A stretch of DNA of 64,000 bases from Burkholderiales bacterium (GTDB lineage: Bacteria > Pseudomonadota > Gammaproteobacteria > Burkholderiales > Ga0077523). The stretch is taken from positions 54,517-118,516 of the forward strand of contig JAIESW010000017.1 in assembly GCA_019745565.1 (NCBI GenBank), read 5' to 3'. The position numbers and the translations under genes were made by a program. Of the stretch, positions 25,745-35,509 are shown one piece after another (positions within the stretch are counted from its first letter, which is position 1; each line of letters opens with the position of its first letter). Under the pieces are notes generated by a model, which was not told where the DNA came from, did no database searches, and worked only from the letters and a program-made list of their open reading frames with translations.

Positions 25745-28048
25745 CTACGCCGCCTTCGCCTCCTTCAGTGCCCGCCACACCCGCTCCGACGTCGCGGGCA
25801 TCTCGAGGTGCTTCACCCCGAGCGGCCGCAGCGCGTCGAGCAGCGCGTTGATCACGGTCGGCGTTCCCCCCACCGTACCGAGTTCGCCCACACCTTTGGC
25901 ACCGAGGGGATTGATCTTGCACGGCGTGCTCTCGTCCGTGAACGTCGCGATGCTCGGCAGATCGTCGGCGCGCGGCACGCAGTAGTCCAGCAGCGAGCCG
26001 GTCAGCAGCTGTCCGCTGTCTGCGTCGTAGCGGGTATCCTCCATCAACGCCTGCCCCACCGCCTGCGCGATGCCGCCGTGCACCTGGCCCGCCACGATTA
26101 GCGGATTGATCACGCGGCCCACGTCGTCGACCGTGGTGTACTTCACGATCTTGGTCACACCCGTCTCGGGATCCACTTCCACCTCGCACACGTGCCCGCT
26201 GTTGGGCCATGACGGCCCTTCGACCTTCTGCAGCGTCTTGATGGTAATGCGCCGCTCGGGCTGCTTGCCGGCCAGATCGAAGAGACCGATGGCGAGATCG
26301 GTGCCGGCCACGACGAACTTGCCGTCGCGGTACTCGATGTCGCCGCCGGAAGCTTCCAGCGCGTCGGCCGCCAGATCGCGGCCCTTGTCGATGGTCTGCT
26401 TCGACGCCGTCAGCATGGCGGACCCACCGATGTAGAGCGAGCGGCTGCCCATGCTGCCGATGCCCTGAGCCACATCGCTGTCGCCCTGCACGATCTCGAT
26501 GTGCGCCGGATCGATGCCCAGGGTGTCGGCGACGATCTGCACGTAGCTCGTCTCGATGCCCTGCCCCATGGCTTGCATGGCGGTGAAGATGCGGACCTTG
26601 CCGTCGGCCTCCACGTGCAGGTCGATGGTCTCTTCGTGCACCACGCCGGTCCATTCGAGGAACGTCGACAGCGCCCGGCCACGCAGCTTGCCGCGCGCCT
26701 TCGATTCGGCGCGCCGCTTCTCGAACCCGCCCCAGTCGGATGCCTGCAGAATGCGATCGAGCATGTGCGGGAAATTGCCGCTGTCGAACTTCTCGCCCAT
26801 CGGCGTCGTGTAGGGCATCTGCGTCGGCAGGATGAGGTTGCGCCGGCGCAGTTCGGCCGGATCGATCTTCATTTCGACCGCCGCCTGGTCCATCAGACGC
26901 TCGATGAGATAGATCGCCTCGGGGCGACCGGCACCGCGATACGCCGACACGACGTTCGTGTTGGTGAGCAGCGCCTTCGATTTCAGATGCAGCGTCGGGA
27001 TGTGATAGACGCCGGTGATGACCTTCGGTCCGATCGCGACGTGAATGATCGCGCCGGGCGTGCTCGCGTACGCGCCGACGTTGCCCACGATCTCGACCCG
27101 GTAGCCGAGAATCTTGCCGTTCGCGTCGAACGCCAGTTCGGCAGCGTTGGTCTGATCGCGCCCGTGCGACGAGGTCAGGAATTCCTCGCTGCGGCTCGCG
27201 CGCCACTGCACCGGTCGGCCGAGCTTGCGCGCGGCGTACGCGCACACCGCATCTTCGGCGTACAGCAGCGTCTTCATGCCGAAGCCGCCGCCGACGTCGC
27301 CAACCTTCACCCGTACCTTGTCCTTCGGGATCTTGAAGATCGCATCGGCCAGCGTGCCCTGCAGGCCCGCAGGGTTCTGACAGCTCGTGTGCACCGTGAG
27401 GCGGCCGGACGCCGTGTCGAACTCGGCGACGGTGCCGCGCGGCTCCATGCTGACCGGCACCAGACGCTGGTTGTAGAACGCCAGCTTCGAGACGTGATGC
27501 GCCTTCGCGAAGGCCGCGTCGCAGGCGGCCTTGTCGCCGAACTCGGTCTGGGCCGCGACGTTGCCCGGCGCATTGCCCCAGAGCTGCGGGGCATCCTTCG
27601 CCTGCGCACCCTCGATCGAAGCGACCACGGGCAGCTCCTGATACTCCACGGCGACGAGTTCCACCGCGTCTTCGGCCTGCAGCCTCGTTTCCGCGACAAC
27701 GGCCGCGACGGTCTGTCCGACGAAGCGCGCGGCATCCGTCGCCAGCGGGAACAAGGGCGGCGCATCCATGGGATTGCCCGCGGCGTTCTTGAGCCCCGCC
27801 CCGATCGGGAAGGATCCGATGCCGTCCTTCAGCAGGTCGGCTCCCGTGTAGACGGCCAGCACACCGGGTGCGGACTTTGCCGCGGTCGCATCCACCGACA
27901 CGATCTTCGCGTGGGCATGGGGCGAACGGACGAACGCCATGTACACGCGGCGCGGAAACGCCTGGTCGTCCACGTAGCGACCGGTCCCGGTCAAAAAGCG
28001 CTGATCTTCGCGGCGCGTGACGGCCTGGCCGATGCCGAATCGGGTCAT
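25745..28048 (-). CDS. Molybdenum hydroxylase large subunit, form-II CODH / xanthine dehydrogenase type (set 1)
   Basis: A 767-residue molybdopterin-binding subunit. The loop [18 protein letters not shown] carries AYRGAGR, the form-II signature, not the AYxCSFR of true CO dehydrogenase. The catalytic Glu is in LGAKGVGELGTVGG. Other pterin-contact segments are VGGGFGMKTLLYAEDAV and AMQAMGQGIETSYVQIVAD. Start ATG 28048 has GGAGGAA 8 nt upstream. It is divergent from its likely partners coxS and coxM. The substrate, likely an aromatic, N-heterocycle or aldehyde, cannot be told from sequence. Confidence 0.88.
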   Translation of the reverse strand: MTRFGIGQAVTRREDQRFLTGTGRYVDDQAFPRRVYMAFVRSPHAHAKIVSVDATAAKSAPGVLAVYTGADLLKDGIGSFPIGAGLKNAAGNPMDAPPLFPLATDAARFVGQTVAAVVAETRLQAEDAVELVAVEYQELPVVASIEGAQAKDAPQLWGNAPGNVAAQTEFGDKAACDAAFAKAHHVSKLAFYNQRLVPVSMEPRGTVAEFDTASGRLTVHTSCQNPAGLQGTLADAIFKIPKDKVRVKVGDVGGGFGMKTLLYAEDAVCAYAARKLGRPVQWRASRSEEFLTSSHGRDQTNAAELAFDANGKILGYRVEIVGNVGAYASTPGAIIHVAIGPKVITGVYHIPTLHLKSKALLTNTNVVSAYRGAGRPEAIYLIERLMDQAAVEMKIDPAELRRRNLILPTQMPYTTPMGEKFDSGNFPHMLDRILQASDWGGFEKRRAESKARGKLRGRALSTFLEWTGVVHEETIDLHVEADGKVRIFTAMQAMGQGIETSYVQIVADTLGIDPAHIEIVQGDSDVAQGIGSMGSRSLYIGGSAMLTASKQTIDKGRDLAADALEASGGDIEYRDGKFVVAGTDLAIGLFDLAGKQPERRITIKTLQKVEGPSWPNSGHVCEVEVDPETGVTKIVKYTTVDDVGRVINPLIVAGQVHGGIAQAVGQALMEDTRYDADSGQLLTGSLLDYCVPRADDLPSIATFTDESTPCKINPLGAKGVGELGTVGGTPTVINALLDALRPLGVKHLEMPATSERVWRALKEAKAA

Positions 28049-28074
28049 GAGCGGATTCCTCCAGTGAAGATGGA

Positions 28075-28112
28075 CTCCCCTCACCCTCGGGAGAGGGGCT
28101 TGGGGCGAGGGC
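28075..28112. repeat. Partial palindromic repeat (LCTC-type module)
   Basis: CTCCCCTCACCCTCGGGAG and GAGGGGCTTGGGGCGAGGGC form a single hairpin module related to the CCCTCTCCCTC/GAGGGAGAGGG part of copies at 40.3 and 45.4 kb. It lies 27 bp before the set-1 large-subunit start, in the divergent promoter region. Confidence 0.65.
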
Positions 28113-28288
28113 TGCTTGGATAGGCAAGCTACCCATCGAAGCCCTTACGATCCGCCGAGTCTATGCCACCGCCCGCCGCCGCAAAAGACCCGCGATTCCG
28201 ATTGCCTCGCCAGTGGCCGCTACTCTAGGATTCAGGTGTTGCGCCGCACGAGCTGCAGGCGCCCCGCATTCCTAGGGAGACCTTCGAC

Positions 28289-28765
28289 ATGGCTGTCTCG
28301 CTGTCCCTCACCGTCAACGGCAAACCGGTGACCGCGTCCATCGAGGCGCGCACCCTGCTGGTGGACTTCCTGCGCGAACACCTGAACCTCACCGGCACTC
28401 ACGTCGGCTGCGACACCGCCCAGTGCGGCGCCTGTACCGTCCACCTCGACGGCAAGGCCGTGAAGGCCTGCAACCTGCTCGCGCTGCAGGCGCAGGGCGG
28501 CAAAGTAACCACCATCGAAGGCGTCACACCCGCCGACGGGCTGCACCCGATGCAAGCGGCATTCCGCGAGCACCACGGTCTGCAATGCGGCTTCTGCACG
28601 CCGGGCATGGTGATGAGCGCGATCGACTTCGTGGGCCAGAATCCGGCGCCCAACGAGACCCAGGTGCGTGACGCCCTCGACGGCAACCTCTGCCGCTGTA
28701 CCGGCTACCACAACATCGTCCAATCGGTCATCGCCGGCGCCAAGGCGATGCGCGGCAACACCTGA
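28289..28765 (+). CDS. Molybdenum hydroxylase [2Fe-2S] subunit (CoxS-like, set 1)
   Basis: A 158-residue small subunit that carries electrons between the Mo site and FAD. The plant-type cluster motif is [21 protein letters not shown]. The second, helical cluster domain has [16 protein letters not shown] and [12 protein letters not shown]. Full length; GGGAG lies 9 nt before the ATG. First gene of coxS-coxM-coxD, divergent from the large subunit. Confidence 0.95.
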   Translation: MAVSLSLTVNGKPVTASIEARTLLVDFLREHLNLTGTHVGCDTAQCGACTVHLDGKAVKACNLLALQAQGGKVTTIEGVTPADGLHPMQAAFREHHGLQCGFCTPGMVMSAIDFVGQNPAPNETQVRDALDGNLCRCTGYHNIVQSVIAGAKAMRGNT

Positions 28766-28781
28766 TCCGGAGCGGCCCGTC

Positions 28782-29582
28782 ATGTACGCGTTCAACTATC
28801 ACAAGCCCGCCAGTCTGGCCGACGCCGTCGCCAAACTCGCCGCCGCGCCCGACGCAAAGTTGTTGGCGGGCGGTCAGACCCTCGTTGCCGCGATGAAGCT
28901 GCGCCTCGCCGCGCCCAGCGATCTGGTAGACCTCGGTGCCGTGAACGAACTGCGCGGCGTCAAGGTCGACGGCAATAGTCTGGTGGTCGGTGCAATGACC
29001 ACACACGCGGCCGTTGCCGCATCGACCGATGTCCGCGGCAAGATCCCGGCGCTCGCTCATCTGGCGGAAGGTATCGGCGACCGCATGGTGCGCAACGCCG
29101 GCACCCTCGGCGGTTCCGTCGCGAACAACGATCCGGCCGCCGACTACCCCGCGGGACTGGTGGGTCTGGGCGCGACGGTAATCACGCAGAAGCGGCGCAT
29201 CGCCGCCGACGACTTCTTCCGCGGCATGTACGAGACCGCGCTGGAACCGGGCGAGATCATCACGGGCGTTTCGTTTCCGATCCCGAAGCGCGCCGGCTAC
29301 GTGAAGTTTCCGAATCCCGCGTCGCGCTATGCGATCGTCGGCGTGTTCGTGGCCGAGACCGGCAGCGGTGTCCGCGTGGCCGTCACCGGTGCAGGCCCCG
29401 TCGTCTTCCGTGTACCCGCCATGGAGAAAGCGCTGTCCGCGAGTTTCTCCGCCGATGCGTTGAAGGGTATCGCGGTAGACGTCTCCAGCCTCAACGGCGA
29501 CATGCATGCGTCCGCCGAGTACCGCGCGCACCTCGTGCCGGTGATCGCGAAGCGTGCCGTGGAGCAGGCGCTGGGCCGCTGA
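28782..29582 (+). CDS. Molybdenum hydroxylase FAD subunit (CoxM-like, set 1)
   Basis: A 266-residue flavoprotein subunit. FAD-binding motifs are [19 protein letters not shown] and [21 protein letters not shown]-terminal [20 protein letters not shown] is typical of CoxM. ATG 28782 has GGAGC upstream. It lies 16 bp after coxS, so co-transcribed. Confidence 0.94.
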   Translation: MYAFNYHKPASLADAVAKLAAAPDAKLLAGGQTLVAAMKLRLAAPSDLVDLGAVNELRGVKVDGNSLVVGAMTTHAAVAASTDVRGKIPALAHLAEGIGDRMVRNAGTLGGSVANNDPAADYPAGLVGLGATVITQKRRIAADDFFRGMYETALEPGEIITGVSFPIPKRAGYVKFPNPASRYAIVGVFVAETGSGVRVAVTGAGPVVFRVPAMEKALSASFSADALKGIAVDVSSLNGDMHASAEYRAHLVPVIAKRAVEQALGR

Positions 29583-29623
29583 CGGTTTCTCCTTTCCCTC
29601 CGATCCAGCGGAGGTCCTGATCC

Positions 29624-30544
29624 ATGACCGCCTCGGCCCTGCCTGAGACCATCGACGCCACCGCGGCCCTGCTCGCGAGCGGCGACTACATTGCCGAGCG
29701 CGGACTCGCGACAGCGGTCTTCCTGGCACTACGCATGGGACGCCCCCTGTTCCTCGAAGGTGAAGCGGGCGTCGGCAAAACCGAGATCGCGAAGGTGCTC
29801 GCCGCCACGCTCGATCGCCCACTCATCCGGCTGCAGTGCTACGAAGGCCTCGACATCGCATCCGCAGTCTACGAGTGGAACTACTCGCGCCAGATGATCG
29901 AGATCCGCCTGGCGGAAGCCTCGGGCTCCGCGTCGCGCGACGCGCTCGCAAAGAACATCTACTCCGAGCCGTTCCTGATCCGGCGCGCGCTGCTGCAGGC
30001 GTTGCAGGGCGAACCCGGCAAGGCGCCGGTGCTGCTGATCGACGAGCTCGATCGCACCGACGAGCCGTTCGAAGCCTATCTGCTCGAAGTCCTGTCCGAC
30101 TTCCAGATCACCATCCCCGAACTGGGCACCATCAAGGCACCCGAACCGCCGATCGTCATCATGACGTCGAACCGCACGCGTGAGATCCACGACGCCGTGA
30201 AGCGCCGCTGCCTGTACCACTGGGTCGACTACCCGACGGCCGCGCGCGAACGCGAGATCCTCGCGCGCAAGGTGCCCCATGCGGCCGCCCGGCTGTCCGA
30301 CGAAGTCGTGGCGTTCGTCCATGCACTGCGCGCGATGGATCTCTTCAAGGCGCCCGGCGTCGCCGAGACCATCGACTGGTCCAACGCACTGACCGAACTC
30401 GACCAGACCTCGCTCGACCCCGAGGTCATCGACAACACGCTGGGCGTCCTGCTCAAGTACCAGGACGACATCGCGCGGGTGAAAGGCAGCGAAGCAGCGC
30501 GATTGCTGGAGGAAGTACGCGCGGGCGTCGGCGCGGCCGGATAG
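29624..30544 (+). CDS. MoxR-family AAA+ ATPase (CoxD-like)
   Basis: A 306-residue AAA+ chaperone. In CODH systems CoxD helps insert sulfur and copper into the Mo active site; here it probably matures the neighbouring hydroxylase. Walker A is LEGEAGVGKTEIAKVLA and Walker B VLLIDELDRTDEPFEAYLLE. SNRTREIHDAVKRRCLYHW holds sensor 1 and the arginine finger. GGAGG lies before the ATG. The partner VWA protein (CoxE) is 2.7 kb downstream, separated by a DUF427 gene and a chemoreceptor. Confidence 0.93.
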   Translation: MTASALPETIDATAALLASGDYIAERGLATAVFLALRMGRPLFLEGEAGVGKTEIAKVLAATLDRPLIRLQCYEGLDIASAVYEWNYSRQMIEIRLAEASGSASRDALAKNIYSEPFLIRRALLQALQGEPGKAPVLLIDELDRTDEPFEAYLLEVLSDFQITIPELGTIKAPEPPIVIMTSNRTREIHDAVKRRCLYHWVDYPTAAREREILARKVPHAAARLSDEVVAFVHALRAMDLFKAPGVAETIDWSNALTELDQTSLDPEVIDNTLGVLLKYQDDIARVKGSEAARLLEEVRAGVGAAG

Positions 30545-30571
30545 CGTCCGTCGCGATTTGCCCGGGAGCGA

Positions 30572-30943
30572 TCAGGTATCGATCGCGTCGACCCGGTGCG
30601 GATAGAACGCCAGATACCCTTTGATCGCCCCGACGTCGGGATACGGCGCCTCATAGGTCCACACCGCATTGACCGAGCGTTCGCCGCCGATCGGAATGCT
30701 GAAATAGGCGCAATCGCCCTTGTACTGGCAGTAGGTCGCGTGGTCGGAGCGCACCAGCAGGGTCAGGTCCACGTCCTCGCGCGGGATGTACTGGACCGGC
30801 GGCAACGAGGCTTCGCGCAGGGTCAGCGCCCGGCGCGTGTCGGCGACCACGCGGCCGGCCACGGTGACCACCACGCGGTTCGGATTGGCCACGATGGAGA
30901 TCGGGTGGTCGGGGCCGGGTCTACGGATAGGTCTGGCTGACAT
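30572..30943 (-). CDS. DUF427 family protein
   Basis: 123 residues of a DUF427 barrel: [50 protein letters not shown] and [23 protein letters not shown] in succession. The family is common in bacteria and of unknown function. ATG 30943 is preferred over an upstream start in a non-family extension. It is on the opposite strand between coxD and the chemoreceptor gene. Confidence 0.88.
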   Translation of the reverse strand: MSARPIRRPGPDHPISIVANPNRVVVTVAGRVVADTRRALTLREASLPPVQYIPREDVDLTLLVRSDHATYCQYKGDCAYFSIPIGGERSVNAVWTYEAPYPDVGAIKGYLAFYPHRVDAIDT

Positions 30944-31119
30944 CCCGCCATGCTGCCCAAAACGCCCGGCCGCCGCCACCCTCGAGAGCCGGTATGGTGC
31001 GGTGCGATATCTCTGACCAAGAAGGGTTTTCTAAAGTCGGGGGGGACGGGGGCCGTAAACCGCTTCACGGGCATCCACGCGCCCAGTCAATTGCGTGCGA
31101 CATACCCGCGAGGTCTCGC

Positions 31120-32823
31120 GTGGCTCAGTCATCCTCCTCTCCGGTTGGCCGCTCAATGGCCAATCCCGCCCGGTTCGTCTACGGACCGCTCGCAGCGCTG
31201 GTCGCGCTGCAGTGGGTCGCGGTCTTCGCCATCGGCCCCGGCATGCTCCCGGTCTCCGTGGCTGTGGTCGCCACCATCGTCGGGGTTGCTGCCGCCCTCT
31301 GGCTGCGCGTCCAGTTGCTTGATCCGCTGCGCGACGCGACCGCGTACCTGGGCCGCATTTCGCAAGTGCGAGCCGATCTGACGGAACGCTGCTCCGTGGC
31401 CGACCGATCGCTGCTGGGCGAACCGATGCGCCACCTGACCACCTTCGTGGGACGCATCCAGGACATGGTGACCGACACGCGGCAGATGAGTGTCGGCATC
31501 GCGATCGGTGCGACGCGCATGACCAAGCTCATGAACGGCACCGCCGTCAGCGCCCGCCAGCAGGGTGAACTGACCGACGTCATCTTCAATGCGAGCAACG
31601 AGGTGAGCGGCGCCATGGGCACGATCACCCAGCACACCGAATCGCTCGCGAAGTCCACCGACCACAACCTCGCCACCGCGCGCGATTCCTACGACGAGTT
31701 GCTCCAGGTGGTCGAACGCATCCACGGCATCAGCGGCCGCCTGTCGGCCTTCACCACAACCGTGCAGGAGCTCTCCAGCACGTCGCGGTCGATCCGCGAG
31801 ATCGGCATGCTGATCAACGACATCTCCGACCAGACCAACCTGCTCGCCCTCAATGCCGCCATCGAGGCGGCCCGTGCCGGCGACGTGGGTCGGGGCTTCG
31901 CCGTCGTCGCCGACGAGGTGCGCAAGCTCGCGGAGAAGGTCAAATCCGCCACCGGCGTGATCTCGGAATCCACGTCGAACATGATCAACCTCGTGGAGAA
32001 CACGCTCGGCGAAACCGAACGCATCAACGAGGATGCCCAGCACACGCGCGAAGTCGTGGAACGCTCCTCGACCAAGTTCCAGACCATGGTGAGCGACTTC
32101 GGCGTCATGACCAGTCAGCTCGCGGAGATCACCGAGGCGATGCAGGGGCTGGCACGCACCAACACCGACATCAACGGCAAGGTCACCGAGATCCACGATC
32201 TGTCCCAGGATGCCGGGCGCAAGATGACCGAGTCGCTCGAGCAGTCCCGGGAACTGCGTGACTCGACCGAGCGGGTCCAGAGCCTCGTGGCGCGATTCCG
32301 CCTGGGTGCGAGCGCCTTCGATCGCGTGTTCGCCATCGCCGAGGACTATCGCAACCGGATCGAAGCATGGTTCGAGGAGCAGGCGGCGCAGGGCGTGGAT
32401 CTGTTCGACGTCAACTACCAGAGCGTCCCCGGTTCCGACCCGCCCAGGTTCCGCACCAGCTACGACACGCGCATCGAGGATGGTCTGCGCAAATTCCTCG
32501 ACGCGGCCCTGGGTGAAATGGAAGGGCTGCGCTACAGCTTCTGCGTGGACCGGAACGGCTACACGCCCTCGCACAACACCAAGTATTCGCAGCCGGTCAC
32601 CGGCGACCGCGCGAAGGACCTGCTGCACAGCCGCGTCAAACGCAAGTTCGATGACGACACCGGCCTGCGCGCCGCGCGCAGCACGACCGAGTCGCTGCTG
32701 CAGTCCTACATGCGCGATACCGGCGAACTGCTCGACGACCTGTCGCTGCCGATTCATGTCGGCGGGCGGCATTGGGGAGCGCTACGGGTCGGCTTCGAGC
32801 CTTCGTTGTTGCTGATGAACTGA
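31120..32823 (+). CDS. Methyl-accepting chemotaxis protein with C-terminal sensor domain
   Basis: About 567 residues. Two close transmembrane helices near the N-terminus ([19 protein letters not shown] and [18 protein letters not shown]) leave almost no periplasmic domain. The signalling hairpin is [20 protein letters not shown]. About 190 residues follow the signalling domain ([20 protein letters not shown] to the end), an unusual C-terminal position for a probable cytoplasmic sensing domain. GTG 31120 has GAGG 6 nt upstream; ATG 31156 is an alternative. It sits inside the molybdenum-hydroxylase region, so it may sense the substrate. Confidence 0.85.
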   Translation: MAQSSSSPVGRSMANPARFVYGPLAALVALQWVAVFAIGPGMLPVSVAVVATIVGVAAALWLRVQLLDPLRDATAYLGRISQVRADLTERCSVADRSLLGEPMRHLTTFVGRIQDMVTDTRQMSVGIAIGATRMTKLMNGTAVSARQQGELTDVIFNASNEVSGAMGTITQHTESLAKSTDHNLATARDSYDELLQVVERIHGISGRLSAFTTTVQELSSTSRSIREIGMLINDISDQTNLLALNAAIEAARAGDVGRGFAVVADEVRKLAEKVKSATGVISESTSNMINLVENTLGETERINEDAQHTREVVERSSTKFQTMVSDFGVMTSQLAEITEAMQGLARTNTDINGKVTEIHDLSQDAGRKMTESLEQSRELRDSTERVQSLVARFRLGASAFDRVFAIAEDYRNRIEAWFEEQAAQGVDLFDVNYQSVPGSDPPRFRTSYDTRIEDGLRKFLDAALGEMEGLRYSFCVDRNGYTPSHNTKYSQPVTGDRAKDLLHSRVKRKFDDDTGLRAARSTTESLLQSYMRDTGELLDDLSLPIHVGGRHWGALRVGFEPSLLLMN

Positions 32824-32878
32824 GCCGGAGCGAACGGCGGAACGACCTTCCGTACAGGCACGGCATCAATCGCAGTAT

Positions 32879-33035
32879 CCCCTCCCCCATCACGGATGGG
32901 GGAGGGTCAGGGTGGGGGCATGCGGTCAGTAACGCGCCCCCATCCCAAGCTTCCCCCACCTGAAGGTGGGGGAAGGGGCGTACATCGGTACGTCCCCTCC
33001 CCCGGCTTCGCCGGGGGAGGGCGGAGGGTGGGGGC
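32879..33035. repeat. Intergenic palindromic repeats, copy 3 (two units)
   Basis: A first unit CCCCTCCCCCATC...GGTCAGGGTGGGGG (32879-32918) is followed by a second (32937-33035) with hairpins CCCCCACC/GGTGGGGG and CCCCCGGC/GCCGGGGG. The remaining 33036-33196 before coxE shows no gene. Confidence 0.85.
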
Positions 33036-33196
33036 AGCGCAGCGCCGGCTTCGCCACGGGAACGCGAATAGCGGCGGTAGCGACGAATACCACCGCGACG
33101 AACACTCACCCTTCTCGACATCGCAAGCGATATCGCTCCCTGCGCCTCGTCGGATCCTGAACATCACCACCGGGCGCTATCATCCCGGCAGCGACC

Positions 33197-34426
33197 ATGA
33201 CTCCCGGCTACCTCTCCGACAACGTGATGCACTTTGCCCGCGTGCTGCGCGCCGCCGGCATTCCGGTCGGACCTGACCGGGTCATCGACGCGCTGCGCGC
33301 GCTCGAGGTGGCCGGGCTGCGCAGCCGCGACGATTTCTACTGGACGCTCGCGTCGCTCTTCCTCGATCGCCGCGAACAGTTCGAACTGTTCGATCAGGCG
33401 TTCCACGTCTTCTGGCGCAATCCGCGCCTGCTGGAACGCGCGCTCTCGCTGCTGACCCCGCACATCGAGGGGCAAGGGGCCGAAGACAAGAAACAGAAGC
33501 AGCTCGCGAGTCGCCTGCAGGACCAACTCTCCCCGCGCCAGCGCCCGGGTTTCGACAACCAGGATCAGGCCCCGCCCGAGGTGGAGCTCGACGCCACCCT
33601 CACCCACTCCGATCGCGAGCGGCTGCAGAAGGCAGACTTCGAGACCATGACCAACACCGAACTCGCTCAGGCGAAGCAACTCATCGCGCGACTGCGGCTG
33701 CCGATCCCCGAGATCCGCACGCGCCGCCTGCGGCCGAACCCGCGCGGCGCACGGATCGATCTGCGCGACTCGCTGCGCGCCGCCGTGCGGCAGGGCTCGG
33801 ACTCGATCCCGCTCAAGCGCCGCTCGCCGCAGTTCCGCCATCCGCCCATGGTGATCCTGTGCGACATCTCCGGCTCCATGAGCCGGTACTCGCGGATGTT
33901 CCTACACTTTCTGCACGCGATCACCAACGATCGCGACCGCGTCTACACTTTCCTGTTCGGTACGCGCCTCACCAACATCACGCGGCACCTGCGCCATCGC
34001 GACGTGGACATGGCGTTGGACGCCGTGACGCGCGCGGTCGAAGACTGGTCCGGCGGTACCCGCATCGGCGCCAGCCTGGCCGAGTTCAACCTGCGCTGGT
34101 CGCGCCGCGTGCTCGGGCAGAACGCGGTGGTCCTGCTGATCAGCGACGGCCTGGATCGCGATGCCGGCCGCGACCTGACCGACGCCATGGAGCGCCTGCG
34201 CAAGTCGTGCCGTCAGCTCCTCTGGCTGAATCCGCTGCTGCGCTTCGACGCCTTCAAACCGGTGGCGCTGGGGGTGCAACTCATGCTGCCGCACGTGGAC
34301 GCCTTCCTGCCGGCACACAACATCGAGAGCCTCGGGGATCTCGCGCGGGCACTCTCCGACCCGCGTGCACCAAGACGCACCGTGCGGGTGCCGTCGCGCA
34401 CCGCCGCGGTTCGCCACGCCGCCTAG
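33197..34426 (+). CDS. VWA-domain protein (CoxE-like)
   Basis: 409 residues. The N-terminus (VMHFARVLRAAGIPVGPDRV) and the DUF58/VWA part match CoxE, the partner of MoxR/CoxD. The metal-binding MIDAS motif is VILCDISGSMSRYSRMFLH at about residue 220, followed by TNITRHLRHRDVDMALDA and VLLISDGLDRDAGRDL. It probably acts with the CoxD-like ATPase in maturing one or both hydroxylases. Confidence 0.92.
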   Translation: MTPGYLSDNVMHFARVLRAAGIPVGPDRVIDALRALEVAGLRSRDDFYWTLASLFLDRREQFELFDQAFHVFWRNPRLLERALSLLTPHIEGQGAEDKKQKQLASRLQDQLSPRQRPGFDNQDQAPPEVELDATLTHSDRERLQKADFETMTNTELAQAKQLIARLRLPIPEIRTRRLRPNPRGARIDLRDSLRAAVRQGSDSIPLKRRSPQFRHPPMVILCDISGSMSRYSRMFLHFLHAITNDRDRVYTFLFGTRLTNITRHLRHRDVDMALDAVTRAVEDWSGGTRIGASLAEFNLRWSRRVLGQNAVVLLISDGLDRDAGRDLTDAMERLRKSCRQLLWLNPLLRFDAFKPVALGVQLMLPHVDAFLPAHNIESLGDLARALSDPRAPRRTVRVPSRTAAVRHAA

Positions 34427-34437
34427 CCGTAACGGTT

Positions 34438-34455
34438 CGCGGAACAAATTCCGCG
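34438..34455. other. Short hairpin between coxE and lysR-type gene
   Basis: CGCGGAA-CAAA-TTCCGCG forms a 7-bp stem 12 bp after the coxE stop. No T-run follows. It may be a weak transcription end or part of the regulator promoter. Confidence 0.3.
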
Positions 34456-34540
34456 GCAAAACAACGACGGACGCCGCACCGGCGCAAGGTGCGCGATTCT
34501 TGCATCGCAGGGGTTCCCATCCGCTCGCGGTCGGTAATCC

Positions 34541-35509
34541 ATGACCTTCTTCAGCGTCGACATGCGCGTGTTGCGGTCGTTCGTCTCGGTGGTGGAGACC
34601 GGCAGCATTACCGAAACCGCCCGCCGCCTGGGCCGCACCCAGCCCGCCATCACGCTCCAGATGAAGCGCCTGGAAGAGCTGACCGGCCGCGTGCTGTTCA
34701 AGGAGGACAGCCGCAAGCCGGTCCTCACCAGCGAGGGCGACATGGTGCTGACCTACGCCAAGTCGATCCTCAAGATGCACGACGAACTGCTGGCGCGCCT
34801 TTCATCGCCCGACATCGAAGGCCATGTGATCCTGGGCACCCCCGACCTGTACGCGGCGTATCTGTTGCCGTCCATCCTGGCCCTATTCCGCCAGGCGTTC
34901 CCGCGCATCCAGGTGGAGCTGCGCTGTTCGCTGTCGACGCCGTTGCTGGGGCTGGTACAGAAGGGCGAGGTGGACATCGCGCTGGTCACGCGCATGCCGG
35001 GCTTCTCGGGCGGCGAAGTGGTCCGCCAGGAACAATTGATCTGGGTCGAGGGCGAAGGCCACGACGTCCATCGCCACGAGCCGGTGCCGCTCGCCCTGCT
35101 GCCCCCGGGCAACATCTATCGCGACTACGCGATCGAAGGTCTGGAGCGCGCCGGCCGCAAGTGGCGCGTGGCCTGTGTGAGCGAAAGCGTCGGCGGCCTG
35201 CAGGCAGCCGTGTTTGCGGGCATGGCGGTCACGGTACTGTGCAAGAGCGCCCTGGTGCACGGTATGCGGCAGATCGGCATCCACGAGTACTTCCCGCCGC
35301 TGCCCAAGGTGGACCTGCTGCTGTATCGCGCGTCCGGCCCTGCCACGTCGGCGGCCATGGCACTGCACGACTACCTGTCGCGCTACTTGAGCGGCGCGGA
35401 GGAGATTCCGCTGCCGGAAACCAGAGGCACGACCGGCGCGACGCCGCTCAAGCTCGCGCCGCCACCCGACCCCTCAACCGGGCCCGGCAAGATCCGGCCA
35501 GCGGCCTGA
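34541..35509 (+). CDS. LysR-type transcriptional regulator
   Basis: 322 residues. The N-terminal winged helix-turn-helix (RVLRSFVSVVETGSITETAR and RRLGRTQPAITLQMKRLEEL) is followed by a type-2 periplasmic-binding-like effector domain from about residue 95. A proline-rich C-terminal tail is not typical. It probably controls the adjacent amidase and hydrolyase-type operon or set 1. Its last 36 nt overlap the convergent amidase gene. Confidence 0.9.
   Translation: MTFFSVDMRVLRSFVSVVETGSITETARRLGRTQPAITLQMKRLEELTGRVLFKEDSRKPVLTSEGDMVLTYAKSILKMHDELLARLSSPDIEGHVILGTPDLYAAYLLPSILALFRQAFPRIQVELRCSLSTPLLGLVQKGEVDIALVTRMPGFSGGEVVRQEQLIWVEGEGHDVHRHEPVPLALLPPGNIYRDYAIEGLERAGRKWRVACVSESVGGLQAAVFAGMAVTVLCKSALVHGMRQIGIHEYFPPLPKVDLLLYRASGPATSAAMALHDYLSRYLSGAEEIPLPETRGTTGATPLKLAPPPDPSTGPGKIRPAA

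Noticed and set aside
25745..29582. True carbon monoxide dehydrogenase
   Set aside because: The large-subunit loop is AYRGAGR rather than the AYxCSFR of form-I CO dehydrogenase.
34058..34080. Another copy of the 11-bp direct repeat inside coxE (GGCGGTACCCGCATCGG)
   Set aside because: It resembles the core only around GGTACC, lies inside a coding frame and lacks the 11-bp repeat.
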